From positions 1-64,000 of the forward strand of contig WIXG01000032.1 in NCBI GenBank assembly GCA_009869945.1: a DNA stretch of 64,000 nt. The letters are read 5' to 3'. Positions 14,585-22,843 of the stretch are shown piece after piece (position 1 is the stretch's first letter; each line of letters starts with the position of its first letter). Origin of the DNA: Mesaphorura yosii. Taxonomy: Eukaryota > Arthropoda > Collembola > Poduromorpha > Tullbergiidae. The notes beneath the pieces are model-generated. The model worked only from the letters and a program-made list of their open reading frames with translations, did not search any database and was not told where the DNA came from. Made by a program: the position numbers and the translations under genes.

Positions 14585-14927
14585 TTAAATAATCGACACA
14601 ATTTTTATTGACGACACTCGTGAATCTAACAGTTACAACGATTACGATTAGGGGAGTAATTGGTTGACATCCTTAGACTCTTAGCTGTACATCAACATGC
14701 CGAGAATGAATGACAAACGTTAAATTAAGCTTCAGTATCAAACGCAAGTCGTTTACTCGAGAAATAAGGACTCACAGAATGCTAGGCTGTGACAACTCAA
14801 CTACTACGCGACAAACACTGAGATGGTAACTCGGTAATGTTGCAACACGGAATCCTAATGCTAAACTTTTGAGAATGTTTGTAATGACTGATTTTAAACT
14901 ACGACATATTTTACGCAGATTGGGGAT
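14585..14927 (-). other. 3' untranslated region of V-ATPase c
   Basis: Sequence downstream of the V-ATPase c stop codon on the minus strand, up to just past the AATAAA hexamer at 14604-14609. No open frame. The 3' end is approximate because the cleavage site is not defined by the sequence alone. Confidence 0.6.
14604..14609 (-). terminator. Polyadenylation signal AATAAA of V-ATPase c
   Basis: The plus strand reads TTTATT, giving a canonical AATAAA on the minus strand about 320 nt after the V-ATPase c stop codon. It is the best-placed hexamer for this transcript. Confidence 0.65.
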
Positions 14928-16423
14928 CTATTTGGTGTACAAGTAGATGGCTACAATAAGACCATAAAGACCAAGTACTTCGGCGAAGATGAGAATGAGA
15001 ATCATGCCAACAAACAGACGGGGTTGCTGCGCTGTTCCACGAACACCAGCGTCACCAACAATTCCGATGGCGAATCCAGCAGCTAGTCCACTCAGCCCGA
15101 CTGCAAGTCCAGCTCCCAAATGCAGAAATCCCCTGCAAACAAAACAGAGCGCGATTTACACCTCCAGATTTACATTTAAAAGGATGGCGTGGTAAAGAAT
15201 AAATTTATAAATTGATCTTCAGCTGTTGCTTAAGAAAGGTGGCTTACTTGAATGCTGTGTAGCCATTCTTCGGTTCTATCAAAGCACCGGCGATGAGGAC
15301 AGCCACGACTAACCCATAAATGGCAATGATACCCGCCATGACTACCGGAATGATACTCTTCATGATCAGTTCGGGTCTCATCACTGACATGGCTGCGATT
15401 CCAGTTCCTGACTTAGCTGTCCCGTATGCTGCGCCCAAAGCTGCAATCAAACAACAAGAAAATAATCAATCTTCGGTGTCCAATAGCTCCAGTTTCTTCA
15501 CAGATTCCATCTTTCATATACTCGCAAATACAATGTCCATTATACACGGTTCCATTTTGATTTCAGTTCAACAATGCCAAAGCGAAAGATTGCGAGTCGT
15601 GCCATGCTATAATTCTCAATTGCAACAATACCGTCAAAAGAGTCACATCCTGTGCATAATGACTTGGTCTGGTCTGGGTTAGGGAAGTGTCCGGCTTATA
15701 TAATTAAAATTCATAGACTGCTTCTCCACCATTCTGATACTCATTCATCGTATTTCAGGGGCTCAGCTCAAATTCATACCTTGCTCGTCTGCCCTTTGTG
15801 ATTGTTCTGCTTTCTGCTGTTACTTCTTATGAGCCAATTAACACCGACTTGAGTACAAATCTTTGCGTAGCAATCAGTTCTCATTAGCAAGCTGATGCAT
15901 TGTAGTCGTAGTCGACTAGTAAGCCTATTAAAAACAGCTCATGCAATTGTTTGCCTTGTGAGGCCAGAATCCTCAAGTTCAGCAATACGTCATTAAAACC
16001 GCACCCTATGCATAATGACTTGTGAGTCGTATGGAAATGTCTGCTCGTAATTAGAATTAGAATTCATAGACCCCACGTACTCTTTCACCAATCCTATTCA
16101 AACAGGCTCAACTGCACAGCTTTGTGCCTTTCGTAATCCTTCTGCTCCTGCCTTTCAAAACCAAATTAAATCCAGCTTGATTGAAACAGGAATCTTTGAG
16201 CACGACCTACATGCAATGGCTTAAATGTTGTACTAATTTTGCATCTCTCTACTGAAATACTCGGAAACTGCCCCCAATTTCCAGTTTCCACTCACTCGAG
16301 CGTCTAACCAATTAACTGATGAAGAATTAGGTTGGATGACTTACCACTGAATATCATTGCAGATGCTGCGCCCATAACGCCAAAGAATGGGCCGTAGATG
16401 GGTCGATCCTCCATGTCTGCCAT
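14928..16423 (-). CDS. Vha16: V-type proton ATPase 16 kDa proteolipid subunit c
   Basis: Three exons (16423-16345, 15440-15248, 15132-14928) join in frame to 158 aa, close to the roughly 155-160 aa usual for this subunit. All junctions are GT-AG (donors GTAAGT and GTAAGC). The protein forms the membrane c-ring of the Vo sector that moves protons into lysosomes, endosomes and secretory vesicles and across apical membranes. It shows the four-helix proteolipid: helix 1 begins [11 protein letters not shown], helix 2 carries [15 protein letters not shown], helix 3 follows LGAGLAVG with GDAGVRG, and helix 4 is [14 protein letters not shown]. The essential proton-binding glutamate is visible at about residue 142 (FAEVLG). 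The start ATG has A at -3 and G at +4, and the N-terminus ([14 protein letters not shown]) is family-like. Neighbours are a GH1 gene transcribed divergently and a long 3' gene-poor region. Intron 1 (904 nt) contains an old internal duplication; a 20-bp palindrome lies upstream of the start. Confidence 0.97.
15611..16199. repeat. Diverged tandem duplication inside V-ATPase c intron 1
   Basis: Copy 1 (about 15611-15864) and copy 2 (about 15969-16199) share the same order of blocks: GCAATAC/GCAACAATACCGTCA, then TGCATAATGACTTG (identical), AATTCATAGAC (identical), GGCTCAgCT/GGCTCAaCT, a pyrimidine-rich block, CCAATTAA/CCAAATTAA and AATCTTTG. Between blocks there are many substitutions and indels. 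No open frame runs through either copy. It looks like an old duplication of about 350 bp, not a mobile element: no terminal repeats or target-site duplications were seen. Confidence 0.7.
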
Positions 16424-18028
16424 TATTTCCAAGTATTCTTAAGTAGATAAAATGGAATGATTAGAGTATGCTGCTGACTGCTGATACTGATCAGTATCAG
16501 TGATATGGCGATGACAGTAGTTGAAAGAGAAGGGGTCAGCCAACTGTCGTGAAACCAATAGAAATAGGAGTACTGATTTTCGACAGACCAACTTTTTAGA
16601 TTTTAGTTTCGGCCCTGCTACTTACTGCACTGAATCACTACAGCAAATAGACACACGAAAAGAATCGAATCGTAGTATCACACCTTATTCTCTACCTAAA
16701 CAGCTTTCACAGAGCTCACAGGCTGTCCATAAATACAGTGCACGCATACTCGAGCAGAGCAGAGCTCCCCTCAGTCGGGTGATGTCCCATGTCTTTCAGT
16801 GCTTCACTGTTCAGAAATCAGATGCCGTGTCTGACGCTGCCGCAAAAACGGAATACTGCCACTGCGCCCTGATTTTGACTGCGTCGTACTCAAGAGTGGA
16901 CACGTCATTATCATCACAAGTTAATTTGTAATTAACCACGCTGAAAAAAAGATACATGCATACATGAGTCGAGAAATGAACGTGGAATCAATTCATTTGC
17001 TGCGTGATAGAGAAAATCATGAGCATAAATTTTGGTAGCCATGCATTGATTTTAATTACCCCGAGCTCGGTCAAAATTTTGTAAATTACAAGAAAAGTGC
17101 CGGGTCACCCATTTCGTGTGCACGATTAATATGGACAGCCCATGATTCAGTCTCATGTGTACGCTGTCTTTACGTGCTCGCACAGTGGTAGTTGCACTGC
17201 GCACGTACGTACGCCATAAGAGAAGAGTGACATGCATAGCTACATGATGTAGTAGCAGCGAAAAAGGAGGTTCCCGTTCCACAACTGGGCTACTGCTGTT
17301 TAGAGTACGTCTGTTAATAGAGCAGACAGCTTCCTGACTTCTACGGTAGAGGAAGGGATTACCCTTGTCTGGATTTCGCATGCTGGACCTTTCAGCATAA
17401 CAGCAGCAGCACTGGACCGCCACTGCCACTGCCGCTCTGGCAAAGAAGTAGATGGCAAGCACCTAAGAAAAGCTAGAGAAATGTGAAACACTAGCGAGTT
17501 ATCGGAGGCTTGGGGTTTTTCAATCGGGCACGAGGTGTTCGATCATCGGATATGTCAGTACAGTCGAATGCGAATCGAGAGAACAAAACTCGTCAGCCGT
17601 CTGAATTGCCCCGAAAATGAAAATGGTGACTGATTGCGTGAACAATCGGACTGGCCAGGCCAGTGTTTGTTGATCGGCAATCTTTTTCATCGCGCTGCGC
17701 TGTGACGATGTAAATTCTGGGTGTTTGATGATGAGCACTTGAGCAGTAATTGTTTCCATAATTGCACAATTCTAACTCGAGTGCGTGAGAGGCATGCGAC
17801 GCCAATCCCTCTTCTCCCTGAAGAGGTAACAATGGCAAGAACAGTTGTAGTCAAGTATCCACTGATAACTGATAAGACAAGAGGAAAATGATTACAAGTG
17901 GAGGACTGAATTAGGTGGCTTGCCATGCGTAACCGGGAGCTAGTCGATTTCACGACGTCCATCCGCCTAGCACGACACGCTGGTCGTATTTTCGACGATC
18001 ACGGTCACAACCATACAACTCATCAGTC
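16424..18028. other. Divergent intergenic region (V-ATPase c / GH1)
   Basis: A 1.6-kb spacer between two divergently transcribed genes, so it should hold both promoters and the 5' untranslated regions. No TATA box could be assigned with confidence and no protein-like open frame is present. Visible elements are the 20-bp palindrome at 16481-16500 near the V-ATPase end and a short ACGT run at 17202-17213. Confidence 0.6.
16481..16500. promoter_or_regulatory. Perfect 20-bp palindrome upstream of V-ATPase c
   Basis: CTGATACTGATCAGTATCAG is its own reverse complement over all 20 bases. It lies 58 bp upstream of the V-ATPase c start codon, in the promoter or 5' untranslated region. It could be a dimer-binding site or an RNA hairpin if transcribed; no specific factor is assigned. 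Confidence 0.5.
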
Positions 18029-19927
18029 ATGGAGCCAAAAGTACGAAGAGTGCTTGTCGTGTTTCTGCTGCTGGTGATTGGTCTTGCAAGAAACGGTCAG
18101 GCACAAGACGAAGACGAGTTTCTGGAAGGAACGTTTCCAGACGATTTCGAATGGGGTAAGACTTCGGCTTTAGATCTGAGATTATTAACGTAGGTAAATG
18201 CTGGATTCTGGATAGGTTTAAGATGAATTGGAACACTATGCTTATTGATTAGGTTTCGCCACTTCTGCGTATCAAATTGAGGGTGGCCACGACGTAGACG
18301 GCAAAGGAGAGAGCATCTGGGACGAATACTCGCACCGAGTCCCGAGCATGATTAAGGACGGGACAAACGGAGACGTTGCCTGCGACTCGTATCACAAGTA
18401 CAAAGAAGACGTACAACTGCTCAAGAATGCTGGGGTAATCAAATTCTTAGCGATCTACGACTTAACCGAATGAGCTAATTAGTGCCTCCCATTTGCATTG
18501 TAGGCAGATTACTACCGATTTTCGCTGTCTTGGCCTCGCATCTTGCCGGACGGGACTCCAGATAATATCAATTGGGTCGGCATCGCGTACTACAACAATT
18601 TGATAAACGAGTTGCTTGCGCATGGAATCAAGCCGATGGTCACTCTGTATCACTGGGACCTGCCGCAACCGCTTCAGGAAATCGGGGGCTGGGAGAATGA
18701 AACCCTAGTCGAGTATTTTACTGAATTCTCGCGAGTTGCATACGGTGCATTTGGCGATCGTGTCAAAATGTGGTTGACGTTCAACGAGCCGTGGGTGTTT
18801 TGTGTGATTGGCTACGGAAACGATGGACTGGCACCTGGCGTAGAGCTCCCGCTTCACGCTCACTATCAGTGCATCCACACCGTACTCAAAGCTCACGCAA
18901 ATTCCTATCATCTGTACAACGACACGTTCAAACCGATACAGAATGGCGTCTGCGGAATCACGCTGGACGCAAACTGGTACGAGCCTACCACGGACTCTCC
19001 CGCGGACATCGTTGCCGCTGAGAGGACGAGACAGTTCAAGCATGGCTGGCTCGGGAGTCCGCTGTTCTTCGGGAAGTATCCGGATCAAATGAGGGAGTTC
19101 ATTGACAGAAGGAGCGAGGCGGACGGTCTGCCCGAATCTAGGCTCCCTCGTCTCGACGAGGAGTGGTCAAAGAAGATTAAGGGTGCTGATTCCCAATAAA
19201 GAGCCTTATTTACAATTTGTGTTAGTGCCAGCTTGTAATTTAAGTACTATTTTAGGTTCTTTGGATTACTTGGGCCTGAATCACTACACGACCGAGCTGA
19301 TTGCTCAGGCCAAGTCCACAAACACAACGCCCGACTGGTGGGGCGACCAGGAAACGGAGGCCTCACGCGACCCATCGTGGACACGCGGCGAATCTGACTG
19401 GTTGTATGTGGTGCCGTGGGGGTTCAGGAAACTCCTCGTCTGGATCAAGGAGACCTACGGAAATCCACCGCTGTACGTGACCGAGAACGGGTTCAGCGAA
19501 GGCTACGACGCGGGACTCAACGACGTCAATCGAACCGCGTTTTATCGGAGCTACATCAACGAAATGATGAAGGCCGTCGTCCTCGATGACTGCAATGTGA
19601 AGTCGTACACTGCGTGGAGTCTGCTCGATAATTTCGAGTGGTCCAATGGCTATACGTAAGCAGTTAACAGGCAGACGATACAATTGCAGGATGGAAGCAT
19701 TATTGCATGTGAAACTTTTCTCCAGGGAACGGTTTGGCGTTCATTGGGTGAACTTTTCGGACCCTCAACGACCAAGAGTTCCAAAAGACTCTGCAAAGTT
19801 CTTGACGCAGGTCTTTGCTGGCAATGGATTTCCAGCAAACTCCAATTCGAGGGGCTTCAGTGCAATTGGTTCTTTGTGCCAACTTGCTGGTGGTTTACTG
19901 GTCTTCATTGTCGTTGCTGTCTTGTAG
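18029..19927 (+). CDS. Secreted glycoside hydrolase family 1 (beta-glucosidase/myrosinase-like), GPI-type tail
   Basis: Five exons (18029-18155, 18253-18434, 18504-19182, 19256-19655, 19726-19927) join in frame to 529 aa. Family GH1 enzymes hydrolyse beta-glycosides by a retaining mechanism with two glutamates. Both are present: acid/base E198 in TFNEPW and nucleophile E406 in VTENGFSE. Other GH1 marks are the N-terminal [22 protein letters not shown] and [14 protein letters not shown]. An N-terminal hydrophobic stretch ([13 protein letters not shown]) is a signal peptide. The last 20 or so residues are hydrophobic after a small-residue region, as in GPI-anchor signals or a C-terminal membrane helix, so the enzyme probably acts outside the cell, tethered to the membrane. 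Introns are 69-97 nt. The third donor is weak (G|GTGCTG), but it is the only one that keeps the conserved KGSLDYLG frame, and read-through meets a stop within 20 nt. Substrate (cellobiose, plant glucosides, glycolipids) cannot be told from sequence. The IR-like gene follows 466 bp downstream. Confidence 0.96.
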
Positions 19928-20393
19928 TTGATTTAGTGCATGTGAATGAGAATGAACCGTGTCAACAATGAGCTGAGCTGCTTTGGGAAAAGTTTTTGAA
20001 TGAAATGGACAATACAACAAATAATTTATATGCCTAACAGAATCCTGAACTAGTCAACTGAGTAATTCGTTGCTCGATATTCAGCAATTAAGTTATGAAA
20101 CCACTTCTTTTGTCAAATTTGTATATTTGAGAAGGTTTACACATGGACAAAGCTGTGTTTATAACAAGCCAAATTGAGTCGTGTGTCAAGGAGCCACAAT
20201 TACGAAATTATGTAGAGCTGGAAATTGCCAAGTCTGAGCCGGTTACGTGACGCCATGAATTGAATCTCTAACAATAGGCACTAATCCGACTAAATTATTC
20301 CATTCTTCCACGCCGCACTTATTCGTGATGACAATTTGTAAAGACTGACATTTGTCAACCGGCGCAGGTCAGTTCAACTTCAACGTCCCGAAA
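19928..20393. other. Spacer between GH1 and the IR-like gene
   Basis: 466 bp holding the GH1 3' end and the start region of the next gene. No canonical AATAAA is seen shortly after the GH1 stop; an AATAAT at about 20018 is the nearest variant. No other feature was recognised. Confidence 0.5.
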
Positions 20394-22772
20394 ATGTTGT
20401 TCCCAGCAATTCTCGCATGTGTTGTCTTTACAAGTTCAGCAAGCATTGACAGCGTGAAAGAAATCACGAAGCATTTCCAGGATTGCACCGTCCAACTTGT
20501 TTCTGGAGTTAAGAGCAGTGAGTTTGTGGAGTTTCCAACTTCTGAGGAGTACATCTGGCAATTGCACACGCAATTGATCCCGGTGGTGGTCAGCAGCCGC
20601 GATACTGTGCGTGAAAAGTTTCTGCTGGGTCGGCTCCTTTTCAAGGTTTTAGCAAGAAAAGGACTTGGGCTTCAGGCCGGTCTGAACTCCACGGAGTTTG
20701 GACGCATGTTTCTGGAGCAGGAGACCAGAATGAATTCCAGCAGGGGTTTCCGGCGACCGTTGTTGACAGAGATGAAGGTCAGTGACACGGCGCAGCGGTT
20801 TAGAACGTGTCTCGCCCAAATTTACGATGTAGAGTCCATCGGGAAGTATTCCTCACGTAAATTCATGCCATACAAGGACCGAACCGACATTGAACGGAGT
20901 AAGTTTTTGGCTTCGCTCCTGCTACTCAGAGGAATGCTGGTCAATGTCCAGGAGCCACAGCACATTGTGTTCCACCTCGCTGACGACGGGCAGCATCCGT
21001 CGGAAGAAGAGCTCAGATTCTACGGCGAACTTCCGACCTTCTACGTGAAATCACACTTCTTTTCGGTTAAGGCGCCAGGCTCGAAGATGTTTCTCGTTTG
21101 TCACGATTGTCACAATCAAAATCGGCTCGTCGAAGTTGCAAGCGGAGCGCTGGAAATTCAATGGAAAACGGCGCACAGAAATTTGCATGGAGGAGTAATC
21201 AGCGTAGCTCCGGACTCGGAGTATGTGGAAGGATCGGGATACGATCCGTGCAGCGGGAGTGGACGTGGGTTCATTGAAGAGCTCGGAGGCGACTATTATG
21301 GCTGCACGTACCACACAATCGGGCAAACGTTGAATGCTACAATAACCTCCTTCGCCGAGATCCGTACATTTGCCGGGGAACGGCGGAAAGTGTACGGATT
21401 CCTTATCATGAATAACATCATGACTTTCCTGTCGGAAGGATTCCTTATCAATAGTTTCTTCGATCCGTTTGCAAGCGAGAAATTTGTGTGGTTGACGACA
21501 GCCGAAAGATTCGAGTCCTATTCGTTTATTGTGGTGGTCGACAAGAATCAACTGAATTTCTCAATTTTTTGGAGGCCATTCGATGGGCTGATTTGGGGGC
21601 TGTACCACTTTTCGCTGTTGCTGGTCCCCATTGTCATCTACGCGTTCTCTCGCAGAGCCCTGAGCTCAGGTGGCAGACGCCACCGCCACGGCTCGAAGCC
21701 ACGCACGCTGGGCTTTCACGTTTGGATGTCTGCGTGCATCATCCTCGAACAGTGCCAGCAGTCTGTCATCACAGTCGTCACGAAGGGCTATCGAATCAGC
21801 GGAATTCTCGTGCTTGCCGTGTGGCTGATTGCAAATATCACGATTGATGGCGCCTACAAGGGCAAGCTGTTCTCATTCCTGAGTAAGCAACCAAAGCCAA
21901 CTGTGCCGGAAACTCTGGCTGAACTAACGACTGGAGACAGCCTGAAAAAATACTTCATCGGCACGATGGTGTCGGTTCGAATCAGCCTCTTAGGTTTCGA
22001 TCATACGGAGCGGAAGGCTTCCCTTCTGAAGTACATCATTCTGCAAAGTTTGATGAAAAATGGCACGCATTACCCAGCCTCCTATGATCTTCTGTACGAG
22101 AACGTTGTCCATCTGCCGCATCCTATGTTTGAAATCGTCTATCCCCAAATACGAAAGCCTGGGTCGATCAATTACCTTCCCTTCATTCAGACTCCAGACG
22201 GAGCATTCACGCCAGCCAATTTTTCGTTCCCGCCCGATAAAAACCTGGCGATTGTCGACCGAACACTCGATCTGAAGGCCCTGGGGAGCTTATTTCAATT
22301 TTACGCCCCAAACTCGATTGTGACACACTCGAGGCCAATTGACGCGTTCACCGTTCGAGTCCCAACATTCACCAGCAAGAATTTCTTGGCAACTTTTTTC
22401 GCCGACATCATGAGTCGATTATACGAGTCTGGAATTCATGAAAGGTGGGAATTCTTGTTTCGAACTGCGATGTTTGACCAGCACTTTCGCATCATGCATG
22501 CACTCCACGACTTTGAAACTCAGGGATACACGGAAGAGCTCGGAGAAGAGGAATTTAAGCCCACACAAGTTCGTACTCAATTATTCCACGAGTACTTGGA
22601 AACTGGCAGAAGCACCTACGCCCATGGACCGAAACCCTTATCATTCGACATGTTTCTAGTGGTCCTGATTTTGTTCGTCAGCTGTTGCGGCGTCAGCGTG
22701 CTGGTGCTCATCGGAGAAATCGTGTTGGCACATGTCTGGTCAAATAAAATTCCAGTAATTCGTCTGGGTTAA
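20394..22772 (+). CDS. Divergent ionotropic receptor (IR/iGluR-like ligand-gated channel)
   Basis: A single uninterrupted frame of 792 aa. The ATG at 20394 has A at -3 and is followed by a signal-peptide-like stretch (MLFPAILACVVFTSSAS); codons upstream of it look untranslated. The layout is that of ionotropic glutamate receptors: an extracellular N-terminal part, then WRPFDG just before M1 (about residues 398-420, LYHFSLLLVPIVIYAF), a pore-loop segment (about 440-470, WMSACIILEQC), M2 (about 471-492, LVLAVWLIANITIDGAY, followed by KGKLFSFLS as in IRs), a large second ligand-binding lobe, and M3 (about 751-781) with a short cytoplasmic tail. The glutamate-binding residues of true iGluRs could not be recognised, as expected for chemosensory IRs. 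The role is inferred: ligand-gated cation channel in sensory neurons, possibly with a co-receptor. The lack of introns contrasts with the intron-rich neighbours. The stop codon lies 71 bp from the stop of convergent TRAP1. It cannot be assigned to a named IR. Confidence 0.86.
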   Translation: MLFPAILACVVFTSSASIDSVKEITKHFQDCTVQLVSGVKSSEFVEFPTSEEYIWQLHTQLIPVVVSSRDTVREKFLLGRLLFKVLARKGLGLQAGLNSTEFGRMFLEQETRMNSSRGFRRPLLTEMKVSDTAQRFRTCLAQIYDVESIGKYSSRKFMPYKDRTDIERSKFLASLLLLRGMLVNVQEPQHIVFHLADDGQHPSEEELRFYGELPTFYVKSHFFSVKAPGSKMFLVCHDCHNQNRLVEVASGALEIQWKTAHRNLHGGVISVAPDSEYVEGSGYDPCSGSGRGFIEELGGDYYGCTYHTIGQTLNATITSFAEIRTFAGERRKVYGFLIMNNIMTFLSEGFLINSFFDPFASEKFVWLTTAERFESYSFIVVVDKNQLNFSIFWRPFDGLIWGLYHFSLLLVPIVIYAFSRRALSSGGRRHRHGSKPRTLGFHVWMSACIILEQCQQSVITVVTKGYRISGILVLAVWLIANITIDGAYKGKLFSFLSKQPKPTVPETLAELTTGDSLKKYFIGTMVSVRISLLGFDHTERKASLLKYIILQSLMKNGTHYPASYDLLYENVVHLPHPMFEIVYPQIRKPGSINYLPFIQTPDGAFTPANFSFPPDKNLAIVDRTLDLKALGSLFQFYAPNSIVTHSRPIDAFTVRVPTFTSKNFLATFFADIMSRLYESGIHERWEFLFRTAMFDQHFRIMHALHDFETQGYTEELGEEEFKPTQVRTQLFHEYLETGRSTYAHGPKPLSFDMFLVVLILFVSCCGVSVLVLIGEIVLAHVWSNKIPVIRLG

Positions 22773-22843
22773 CGCTGCACTCTTACTCTTAACTTAATAA
22801 CAAAATACAAATAATCTTATTGTCCAACAATAGCAACACAGAA
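22773..22843. other. 71-bp convergent spacer between IR-like gene and TRAP1
   Basis: Only 71 bp separate the two stop codons, so both 3' untranslated regions must be very short or overlap. The sequence is AT-rich. The minus strand has an AATAAG variant hexamer (plus-strand CTTATT at 22816-22821) that could serve TRAP1. The plus strand has AATAAC and AATAAT variants that could serve the IR gene. No canonical AATAAA is present on either strand here. Confidence 0.6.
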
